A DNA stretch of 6,503 nt, from NCBI GenBank assembly GCA_046757585.1, contig JBHHYR010000222.1, positions 1 to 6,503 on the forward strand, given 5' to 3'. Positions 1 through 5,505 of this stretch are shown piece by piece (positions within the stretch are counted from its first letter, which is position 1; every line of letters begins with the position of its first letter). The notes beneath the pieces are model-generated. The model saw only the letters and a list, made by a program, of their open reading frames with translations, was not told where the DNA came from and did not search any database. A program made the position numbers and the translations under genes. Source of the stretch: JBHHYR01 sp046757585. GTDB lineage: Bacteria; Desulfobacterota; Binatia; HRBIN30.

Positions 1-2263
1 TGCCGAGTTCGGAACGGATGTTGCGGACGCTGCGCACGACCTCGATGAGGTGCTGGACAGCGCCTTCCGCGGTGGCATCCCGGCGCGCCGCCTCGGCGCG
101 CGGATAGGACGCGATCATGATGCTGCCGGCCGGCTTGGCTCCGGGCAACACCTGCCAGATCTCTTCGGTGACGAACGGCATGAAGGGGTGTAGCAACCGC
201 AGCGCTCGTTCCAGCGTATGTACCAACACGGCCTGCACGCGGCGTTTACTCGTGCGGTCGGGCCCGTACAGGGCAATTTTGCTGAGCTCGACGTACCAGT
301 CACAGTACTCGTGCCAGATGAACTGATATAATACGAGCGCCGCGTCATTGAAACGGTAGGTGGTCAAGGCGTTGCGGACGTCGTCGATGACCGCCTGCAG
401 GCGCGAGAGGATCCAACGCTCGGGAAGCGCCAGCTCGTCCCCGTCCGGAGAGTCAATCGCCAGTGTCCCTTCCGCTTGGTCCTCGCCGTCCGCGTTCATC
501 AGCACGAAACGCGCGGCATTCCAGAGCTTGTTCGCGAAGTGGCGGCCGAGATCGGTTTTTTCCGCGGCGTAGCGCACGTCTTCCCCCGCCGGAGCGAGCG
601 AGACGATGGTGAAGCGCAAGGCATCGGCGCCGTACCTGGCGATGATGTCCAGAGGATCCGGTGAGTTGCCGAGCGACTTGGACATCTTCCGCCCCTTCAA
701 ATCGCGCACGATGCTGTTGAAGCAGACCTCGCTGAACGGCCGTTCGTCCATGAACTCGTACCCAGCCATCACCATGCGCGCGACCCAGAAGAAGATGATG
801 TCGGCGGCGGTGATCAGCGTGTCCGTCGGATAGAAGCGGCGTAGGGTTGGCGTGTCGTTCGGCCAGCCCATCGTCGAGAACGGCCACAGCCAGGAGCTGA
901 ACCATGTATCGAGGACATCGGAATCCTGGCGGATGTTGCCGCTGCCGCAGTGTGCACACTGGGTGGGATCGGTGCGCGCTACCGTCGGCTGGCTGCACGC
1001 GTCGCAGTACCAGACCGGGATGCGATGCTCCCACCAGAGCTGGCGGCTGATGCACCAATCGCGGATGTTTTCCGTCCAGTGCAAATAGACGCCCACCCAG
1101 CGCTCGGGATAGAGGCGCAGGCTGCCGTTGCGCACCGCTGCGATGGCAGGCCGCGCCAGCGGCTGCATGCGGACGAACCACTGCTCCGAGAGATAGGGCT
1201 CGATGACAGTGTTGCAGCGCTCGCAGCGACGCACGGGGACCCGGTAGGGCTCGGCCTTGACCAGGAGACCGCGTGCCTCGAGGTCGGCGACGACCTGCGT
1301 GCGCGCCGCGAAGCGATCGAGGCCAGCGTAGCGCCCGCCATTGTCATTGATGTGCCCCTCAGTCGTCATGATGACCAGCGGCGGCAAGCCGTGCCGTTGC
1401 GCCATCTCGAAGTCGTTGGCGTCATGGGCGGGCGTGATCTTCACGGCGCCGGTTCCGAAGGCGGGATCCACCAACGTGTCGGCGACGACCGGGATCGGCC
1501 GGTCCATCAGTGGCAAGATGACTCGCGTGCCGATGAGAGTCCGGTACCGTTCATCGTTCGGATGCACCGCCACCCCCGTGTCGCCCAGCATCGTCTCGGG
1601 GCGCGTTGTCGCGACGACCACCCCAGGGCTGCCATCCTCCGCCGGGTAGCGGATGTGCCACAGGTGGCTGCTTTCGCCACCGTCGCTGGTGATGGCCTCC
1701 TCGTCGGAAAGTGCGGTATGGCAGCGGGTGCACCAATGAATGATTCGCTGGCCGCGATAGATGAGTCCCTTCTCATAGAGACGCACGAACACTTCACGCA
1801 CTGCTTGGGAGAGACCCGGGTCCATGGTGAAGCGTTCGCGTCGCCAATCGCAGGAGGACCCAAGCTTCTTGAGCTGCTGGAGGATCGTGCTTCCGTAGCG
1901 CTCCTTCCAGGCCCACACACGCTGTTCGAATTGCTGGCGGCCGAGCGTATGACGGCTCGTACCCTCAGCGGCGAGTTGCTTCTCGACGACGTTTTGCGTG
2001 GCGATCCCGGCATGATCGGTGCCAGGCAGCCACAGCGTGACGTAGCCGTCCATCCGCTTGAACCGCACCAGGACGTCCTGGAGCGTGTTGTTGAGGACGT
2101 GCCCCATCGTCAGCATGCCGGTGACGTTGGGAGGCGGAATCACCATGGAAAACCGCGGCCCCGGCCGGGTTTCATCGGCGCAGAAGTACCCCCGTTCCTC
2201 CCACACCGCGTACCACCGGTCTTCAACGGCAGCAGGGTCGTAGGTCTTGCTCAGTTCGGCCAT
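1..2263 (-). CDS. valS: Valyl-tRNA synthetase (partial, 3' end outside window)
   Basis: Cytoplasmic class I aminoacyl-tRNA synthetase that charges tRNA-Val with valine using ATP and edits mischarged threonine. 754 codons are visible; the usual C-terminal tRNA-binding coiled coil (family length about 880-950 aa) is cut off. The ATG at 2263 is the earliest possible start because an in-frame TGA lies two codons upstream. The N-terminus (AELSKTYDP) is typical of the family, but no clear Shine-Dalgarno precedes it. Visible motifs: PPPNVTG followed by TMGH at residues 52-55 (the HIGH signature with Thr for the first His); PGTDHAGIATQ; the CP1 editing domain with TTRPETMLGD near 219-228; GTGAVKITPAHD; and KMSKS at 526-530. 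CxxC pairs at C178/C181 and C347/C350 flank the editing domain. C420/C423 and C436/C439 form a second zinc ribbon, followed by DVLDTWFSS. The anticodon-binding domain (WHEYCDWYVELSK, HPFMPFVTEEIW) is present. The call is very secure. Confidence 0.98.
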   Translation of the reverse strand, partial: MAELSKTYDPAAVEDRWYAVWEERGYFCADETRPGPRFSMVIPPPNVTGMLTMGHVLNNTLQDVLVRFKRMDGYVTLWLPGTDHAGIATQNVVEKQLAAEGTSRHTLGRQQFEQRVWAWKERYGSTILQQLKKLGSSCDWRRERFTMDPGLSQAVREVFVRLYEKGLIYRGQRIIHWCTRCHTALSDEEAITSDGGESSHLWHIRYPAEDGSPGVVVATTRPETMLGDTGVAVHPNDERYRTLIGTRVILPLMDRPIPVVADTLVDPAFGTGAVKITPAHDANDFEMAQRHGLPPLVIMTTEGHINDNGGRYAGLDRFAARTQVVADLEARGLLVKAEPYRVPVRRCERCNTVIEPYLSEQWFVRMQPLARPAIAAVRNGSLRLYPERWVGVYLHWTENIRDWCISRQLWWEHRIPVWYCDACSQPTVARTDPTQCAHCGSGNIRQDSDVLDTWFSSWLWPFSTMGWPNDTPTLRRFYPTDTLITAADIIFFWVARMVMAGYEFMDERPFSEVCFNSIVRDLKGRKMSKSLGNSPDPLDIIARYGADALRFTIVSLAPAGEDVRYAAEKTDLGRHFANKLWNAARFVLMNADGEDQAEGTLAIDSPDGDELALPERWILSRLQAVIDDVRNALTTYRFNDAALVLYQFIWHEYCDWYVELSKIALYGPDRTSKRRVQAVLVHTLERALRLLHPFMPFVTEEIWQVLPGAKPAGSIMIASYPRAEAARRDATAEGAVQHLIEVVRSVRNIRSELG

Positions 2264-2333
2264 CTGTCAGGACGCATGGCTCGTGCAGGTAGACTACTGT
2301 GGCTACAAGAATCACGGGCCATTGGCAACCGGG

Positions 2334-2361
2334 GAGGAAGGGCATCAGAGGAAGGGCATCA
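2334..2361. repeat. Perfect 14-bp tandem duplication in the valS leader region
   Basis: GAGGAAGGGCATCA occurs twice back to back (2334-2347 and 2348-2361) with no mismatch. Read on the valS strand it is TGATGCCCTTCCTC twice, ending 71 bp before the valS start codon. It may be a replication-slippage duplication or a doubled binding site. The repeat is directly visible, but its role is unknown. Confidence 0.9.
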
Positions 2362-2380
2362 ATAGAGAGACTTCGCCAAC

Positions 2381-2407
2381 GTCGCCTTCGCCCGGCGCGA
2401 AGGAGAC
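2381..2407. repeat. GC-rich inverted repeat (hairpin) upstream of valS
   Basis: CCTTCGC (2385-2391) and GCGAAGG (2397-2403) form a perfect 7-bp stem around a 5-nt loop. After one mismatch, three more pairs (GTC/GAC) extend it to 2381-2407. No T-run follows on either strand, so it is not a standard intrinsic terminator. It could be an operator or a leader RNA structure for valS, about 118 nt before its start. Chance formation in GC-rich DNA is possible. Confidence 0.5.
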
Positions 2408-2432
2408 CAAAGCCGTCTGGTGCAATTCCTCG

Positions 2433-2461
2433 TTGACAACCGGCCTCGGCAGCGTGATACC
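2433..2461 (+). promoter_or_regulatory. Candidate sigma-70-type promoter for the protease gene
   Basis: A perfect -35 box, TTGACA, at 2433-2438 is followed after 17 bp by GATACC at 2456-2461, a weak -10 with three of six consensus bases. Transcription would start near 2468 and leave a leader of about 93 nt. The -35 sits inside the small palindrome GTTGACAAC. Prediction by eye only; the weak -10 keeps confidence low. Confidence 0.35.
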
Positions 2462-2548
2462 GTAACTGGGTAGTGGGCGCTGGGCAGGACGGCCTTGCCA
2501 CGCCACGTAGGACGAAACCCAAGCAGCCCTGCTGATTACGAGCCCCGC

Positions 2549-2554
2549 GGGAGG
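2549..2554 (+). promoter_or_regulatory. Ribosome-binding site deciding the protease start
   Basis: GGGAGG lies 6 nt before the ATG at 2561. It favours that start over the in-frame ATG at 2495, which would place 22 charged residues ahead of the signal peptide. Confidence 0.7.
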
Positions 2555-2560
2555 CGCAGG

Positions 2561-3997
2561 ATGGAAACGACAGTGATTGTCCGCTGGCAGTGGCCGGTGC
2601 TTGCGGTGAGCCTCGTGGTTACCGGGGCGCTTCTTGTCGGTTACCCGGCGGTGGGTGTCGCGCAGCCGAACGTGGGCGCCGTTCTTGGTGGTGCCGGCCC
2701 GAATAACTGTGTGCGGGACTTCCCCAATGCCCCCGTTGCGAATACGTGGTTCGCGCAAGCAACCGCTAACAGCATAGCGGGAGTTGATGTTTCAGGTGGC
2801 TCCAGCAGTGACATCGGCGCGGGGTTTAACAGTAGGATTGACAAGGGATGCTTGCCGGGCATCAGCGGCTGGTATTACGGGTTCGATGGCAATCCGCCGC
2901 CCGACCAGCTGGATCTTCTCCCGACCCTACTGCACGAACTCGCACACGGTCTAGGGTTTCTGACGGTGGTGGACTTGTCTACCGGAGCGAAATTCATGGG
3001 GTTTGACGACACGTTCATGCTGAATTTGGAAGATAACACCACCGGGAAGCTCTACCCTGCTATGACCGATGCGGAACGGGTAGCCGCGAGCATCAATACG
3101 GGGAATCTGCTCTTTGTAGGAGCAAACGTCAGGGCGGCTAGCAGCGTGCTGTCGGCGGGCAAGGTCGGCGATGCGGTGCTCATGTTTGCGCCGAACCCTC
3201 AGCAGCCGGGATCGTCAGTGTCCCACTTCGATACGTCCCTGACGCCTGACGAGTTGATGGAGCCGTTTGATACTCCGACGCACATGCAGAAACTGACCGA
3301 GGCGCTGTTCGAGGATATCGGCTGGACACTCCTGCTCCCCGGCACCCCGACGGCCACTCGCACCGTAACACCAACGGTCACGCTCACGCCCACGGTGACA
3401 CCAACGCCCACTGTTGCACCGCCGCCGGCCTGTCCGGCGACACCGCAGAGCGGTTGCCGTACACCATCGAAGTCGATCCTGGTGCTGAAGGACAAGCCGG
3501 GTGGCAGCAAAGATCGACTCATCTGGAAGTGGCTCAAAGGTCCGGTCACAAGCTTCGCGGAGCTCGGCGATCCGGTGGGAAACCTCAGCAGCTATTCCCT
3601 GTGCGTGTACGACGAGTCCGCGGACGCGCCCAGCCTCGTGATGAGCGCTGGGGTGCCGGCTGGGGGGACCTGCGCGAACAACAAGCCGTGCTGGAAACAA
3701 CTCGGGCGCGCCGCCAATCCCAAGGGCTTCAAGTACCGCAATACGGACCTCACCGCTGATGGGCTTCTGAAGATCATTCTCAAGAAAGGGGCCATCCCCG
3801 GCGGGCCGGCCAAGGTCATTATCATAGGGAAGGGAGCGAACCTGCCCTTGCCAGGACCGGTGGGCGCAACCTACTTAAACCAGGATACGACCGTGACCGT
3901 GCAACTCATCAAGAGCGACGGCGGCGTGTGCTGGGGAGCGAGCTATCCCGCGCCGGCGATCAAGAATCAGAGCGAGCTCTTCAAGGACAAGATGTAG
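2561..3997 (+). CDS. Secreted leishmanolysin-like (M8-type) zinc metalloprotease with Thr/Pro linker and Cys-containing C-terminal domain
   Basis: Predicted exported zinc endopeptidase of 478 aa; the substrate is unknown. The ATG at 2561 follows a good ribosome-binding site and begins a Sec signal peptide (hydrophobic core about 12-31, likely cleavage after A34 in VGVA). The catalytic domain spans about 37-258. HELAHGLGF at 125-133 supplies two zinc ligands (H125, H129) and the catalytic E126. The usual metzincin third-ligand position is Thr. Instead, SHFDTSLTPDELMEP (221-235) offers H222 as third ligand and M233 as the Met-turn, followed by LTEALFEDIGW. This matches the split arrangement of gp63/leishmanolysin, including the 11-residue His-to-Met spacing. 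A linker at 261-289 holds TPTVT-type repeats. The C-terminal domain, about 291-478, has six cysteines (291, 299, 348, 371, 377, 457), CW motifs and an FKDKM end; I cannot assign it to a named family. The protease-family call is strong; activity is inferred. Confidence 0.85.
   Translation: METTVIVRWQWPVLAVSLVVTGALLVGYPAVGVAQPNVGAVLGGAGPNNCVRDFPNAPVANTWFAQATANSIAGVDVSGGSSSDIGAGFNSRIDKGCLPGISGWYYGFDGNPPPDQLDLLPTLLHELAHGLGFLTVVDLSTGAKFMGFDDTFMLNLEDNTTGKLYPAMTDAERVAASINTGNLLFVGANVRAASSVLSAGKVGDAVLMFAPNPQQPGSSVSHFDTSLTPDELMEPFDTPTHMQKLTEALFEDIGWTLLLPGTPTATRTVTPTVTLTPTVTPTPTVAPPPACPATPQSGCRTPSKSILVLKDKPGGSKDRLIWKWLKGPVTSFAELGDPVGNLSSYSLCVYDESADAPSLVMSAGVPAGGTCANNKPCWKQLGRAANPKGFKYRNTDLTADGLLKIILKKGAIPGGPAKVIIIGKGANLPLPGPVGATYLNQDTTVTVQLIKSDGGVCWGASYPAPAIKNQSELFKDKM
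3368..3421 (+). repeat. 18-bp repeats encoding the Thr/Pro linker of the protease
   Basis: Three imperfect 18-bp units encode TPTVTL, TPTVTP and TPTVAP (residues 270-287). Such Thr/Pro linkers usually separate a catalytic domain from an accessory surface- or substrate-binding domain and are prone to repeat-number change. The repeat is directly visible; the linker role is inferred. Confidence 0.8.
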
Positions 3998-4042
3998 CCA
4001 GCAGATTCAGAAGCGGGCGACGCTCTGACAGCGTGACTGCGC

Positions 4043-4068
4043 TCGGCCGTCTTTTGTGCTACGGTCGG
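4043..4068 (+). repeat. Imperfect hairpin ahead of the CBS-domain gene
   Basis: TCGGCCGT (4043-4050) can pair with ACGGTCGG (4061-4068) using two G-U pairs, around a 10-nt loop that contains TTTT. A smaller stem, ACGCT/AGCGT, lies just upstream (4020-4034). Neither is followed by a T-run. This could be a weak terminator for the protease transcript or a leader structure of the CBS gene 17 nt downstream. Confidence 0.3.
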
Positions 4069-4085
4069 ACCCCCTGGGCGGGACG

Positions 4086-4511
4086 ATGCGCGGTTTCCTT
4101 GGGATGACGGTGAGTGACGCCATGACACGTCCGGTGACCACCGTGTCGCCCGACGCGACGGCCAGCGAGCTCGAGCAGCTCTTCGAACGTTACGACTACA
4201 ACAGTTTTCCGGTGGTGCGCGACGACCACATCGAGGGAATCGTCACCAAATTCGACTTCCTGCGCAATTTCGTGTTCACTCCCGAGTCCGTGGTGCCGCA
4301 CTACGAAGCCCTGATGCAGCGCCGTGTCGCAGACATCATGCAGCGTGACGTGACGACAGTGGCACCGGACCTGCCGCTGACCCGCGTGCTGCAGAACATG
4401 GTCGACATGCGCACCAAGAGTTTTCCCGTTCTCAGCGGCGGCCGGCTGCTCGGCATCATTTCGCGCGAGGACGTTATCCGGGCCGTGCGCCGAGCTGCCG
4501 GCTGTGAATGA
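4086..4511 (+). CDS. Stand-alone tandem CBS-domain protein
   Basis: Soluble 141-aa protein made almost entirely of two CBS domains (about residues 7-66 and 82-137), which together form one Bateman module. Such modules bind adenine nucleotides (AMP, ATP, SAM and similar) and report energy or ligand state. Both domains keep the ribose/phosphate-binding signature G-h-h-[ST]-x-x-D: GIVTKFD at 51-57 and GIISRED at 123-129, so ligand binding is likely. Each domain opens with the usual V-x-D-[AI]-M helix (VSDAM, VADIM). No effector domain is fused, so the partner is unknown. Start choice is uncertain: ATG 4086 has only a weak GGGCGGGA upstream. GTG 4056 would add 10 residues, and ATG 4104 would remove 6. 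It lies 88 bp after the protease on the same strand and ends 26 bp from a convergent gene. Confidence 0.9.
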   Translation: MRGFLGMTVSDAMTRPVTTVSPDATASELEQLFERYDYNSFPVVRDDHIEGIVTKFDFLRNFVFTPESVVPHYEALMQRRVADIMQRDVTTVAPDLPLTRVLQNMVDMRTKSFPVLSGGRLLGIISREDVIRAVRRAAGCE

Positions 4512-4537
4512 GCACAGAGCCTCGTCCGCTATGCTGC

Positions 4538-4939
4538 TCAGAACTGATACGCGTCGACAGCAGTGGCATCGTCTTTGGTGATCCTCTGGATCACCAGCGC
4601 AATCCGGCCGTTCAGGTGGGCGAAACTGGCGGCGCTGCTGCGGATGATGCCGCACGTACGGATCTCCATCCCCTCACCATTGCAACCGTGGGCGTACCCT
4701 CGCAGCTCAACCACAAGCCGCTCGCCAGCCGGTGTCATGATTTCCTGGACGGCGTTGGTCGTGCTCGGTCCCACGGACCCGACGAGAATCCAGGTGGTGC
4801 CGTGTGCCTTCCCCTTGATGGGTGAGTCCTGAGCAGTCTTGCCCCGGAACTCGATCTTCAACCGTTCCCCTTCCTGCACCTTGCCGACTTTCTCCGTGAC
4901 CGCCTTGCCCGTGAGCGTGTAGAGCGTCTCCAAATCCAT
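4538..4939 (-). CDS. Small hypothetical protein, probable DUF3237-like beta-barrel
   Basis: Soluble protein of 133 aa without signal peptide or membrane segment. The pattern resembles DUF3237 (UPF0311): an N-terminal LETLYTL strand, a GERLKI segment, SPIKGKAHGTTWILVG (residues 39-54), an MTPAGERLVVELRGYA segment at 68-83 similar to the family's acidic-strand region, and a C-terminal LNGRIALVIQRI leading to YQF. The match is by pattern only and is remote; the typical family length (about 150 aa) is slightly greater. DUF3237 has no established enzymatic function, so none is assigned here. The ATG at 4939 follows AGAGG with 8-nt spacing. That ribosome-binding site overlaps one arm of an inverted repeat. 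The gene is convergent with the CBS gene and downstream of the holin-like gene on the same strand, with a 152-bp gap. Confidence 0.75.
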   Translation of the reverse strand: MDLETLYTLTGKAVTEKVGKVQEGERLKIEFRGKTAQDSPIKGKAHGTTWILVGSVGPSTTNAVQEIMTPAGERLVVELRGYAHGCNGEGMEIRTCGIIRSSAASFAHLNGRIALVIQRITKDDATAVDAYQF

Positions 4940-4944
4940 AGGCT

Positions 4945-4981
4945 AGGCCTCTTTGCCCAGGGGCCATGCGGCGCGAGGCCT
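4945..4981 (-). promoter_or_regulatory. Inverted repeat overlapping the RBS of the DUF3237-like gene
   Basis: AGGCCTC (4945-4951) and GAGGCCT (4975-4981) are perfect 7-bp arms separated by 23 bp. On the mRNA the arm nearer the gene contains most of the AGAGG ribosome-binding site (4948-4952), so folding would hide it. This could be translational control or a protein-binding operator. Seven-bp arms with a long loop could also arise by chance in GC-rich DNA. Confidence 0.35.
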
Positions 4982-5035
4982 CGGCTGCAGAACTAACAGA
5001 GCGCACGAGATTTCCCTCGCTGCGCCCCGAACTCC

Positions 5036-5052
5036 CGACGGTTCCTCCGTCG
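5036..5052 (-). repeat. Short perfect hairpin downstream of the holin-like gene
   Basis: CGACGG and CCGTCG pair as a 6-bp GC-rich stem around a 5-nt loop, about 40 nt beyond the stop codon of the holin-like gene. No T-run follows, so a role as intrinsic terminator is doubtful; it might be a 3'-end stabilising structure. Confidence 0.3.
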
Positions 5053-5091
5053 CGCCTGCGCACCGTGGCACCGCAACTGTGCTCCTCGACG

Positions 5092-5478
5092 TCATATCCG
5101 TTGAATCCGCTTCACATATATGTACTCGATACGTCCGGTGTCGCTGATGAAAAGGTTGAGGACGAAACTGATGAGGCTCAGGAGCAGAGCGCCAATGACC
5201 GCCGACCAGAACCCGTGCACGGCGAAACCGCGGACCACCTCGCCGGTGAGCTTGAGCATGGCGCCGTTGATCACAAACGTGAACAGCCCGAGCGTGAGCA
5301 GGTTGATCGGGAAGGTGACGACCAGCACTAGTGGGCGTAAGAGGGCGTTGAGGATCCCCAGAACGAGGGCGGCAAAGAACAAGGGCGCGATCCCATCGGC
5401 GACGATGCCTTCTACAACGACACTGGTGAGCCACAGCGCGCACGCCGTGGTCACCCAGCGAATGAGCAGTCCCCGCAC
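5092..5478 (-). CDS. Four-helix membrane protein, phage holin superfamily IV / YvlD-like (PF04020 type)
   Basis: Inner-membrane protein of 128 aa with four hydrophobic segments at about residues 6-23, 31-54, 59-77 and 88-110. The centre carries the family pattern: GILNALLRPL (41-50), then a conserved Pro in TFPINLLTLGLF and an Asn in VINGAML. This is characteristic of the YvlD / 'mycobacterial 4-TMS phage holin' family. Members are common chromosomal genes; the holin name comes from superfamily classification and does not mean a prophage is present, and no phage genes are visible here. Function is not established. The GTG at 5478 is preferred because GAGGGA (5485-5490) sits 6 nt upstream. A TTG at 5526 would add 16 residues but has no ribosome-binding site and would run into the divergent lipoprotein gene. 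Confidence 0.9.
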   Translation of the reverse strand: MRGLLIRWVTTACALWLTSVVVEGIVADGIAPLFFAALVLGILNALLRPLVLVVTFPINLLTLGLFTFVINGAMLKLTGEVVRGFAVHGFWSAVIGALLLSLISFVLNLFISDTGRIEYIYVKRIQRI

Positions 5479-5484
5479 GCCACT

Positions 5485-5490
5485 TCCCTC
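5485..5490 (-). promoter_or_regulatory. Ribosome-binding site supporting the GTG start of the holin-like gene
   Basis: GAGGGA on the minus strand lies 6 nt before the GTG at 5478. It is the only good Shine-Dalgarno near the 5' end and decides the start against upstream TTG. Confidence 0.65.
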
Positions 5491-5505
5491 TGCCGGATAA
5501 GTACT

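Larger units (their letters stand above)
2264..2560. other. Divergent intergenic region between valS and the protease gene
   Basis: This 297-bp stretch separates the two divergently transcribed genes and must carry both promoters. It contains a perfect 14-bp tandem duplication (2334-2361), an inverted repeat (2381-2407), a plausible rightward promoter (2433-2461) and the protease ribosome-binding site. I found no convincing sigma-70 promoter for valS and no T-box signature on the valS strand. Open frames here give low-information translations and were not called. Confidence 0.7.

Noticed and set aside
453..1181. 242-codon minus-strand open frame
   Set aside because: Same strand as valS but another frame; the real valS frame runs through it with zinc ribbon and KMSKS intact. 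The product is low-information.
950..2365. Long plus-strand open frame of 471 codons
   Set aside because: It lies antisense to valS, which is certain from its motifs. The translation has no recognisable domain and is rich in Arg, Ala, Gly and His, as expected for a mirror frame in GC-rich DNA.
2264..2560. T-box riboswitch for valS
   Set aside because: No AGGGTGG-type T-box sequence, no antiterminator and no terminator T-run on the valS strand.
2345..2758. Minus-strand frame upstream of valS ending in a protein-like SFAPGEGDVGEVSLLMPFL
   Set aside because: The end looks mildly protein-like, but the rest is the antisense of the protease 5' end and is low-information. Part of the tail is just the inverted repeat and the 14-bp duplication.
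4512..4537. Bidirectional terminator between the convergent CBS and DUF3237-like genes
   Set aside because: The 26-bp gap has no stable stem and no T-run on either strand.
4943..5443. 166-codon minus-strand open frame overlapping the holin-like gene
   Set aside because: Its translation is Arg/His-rich without hydrophobic pattern, whereas the overlapping frame encodes a clear four-helix membrane protein.
5092..5478. Prophage lysis module suggested by the holin-like protein
   Set aside because: No endolysin, structural phage genes, integrase or attachment sites nearby; this family is common as ordinary chromosomal membrane genes.
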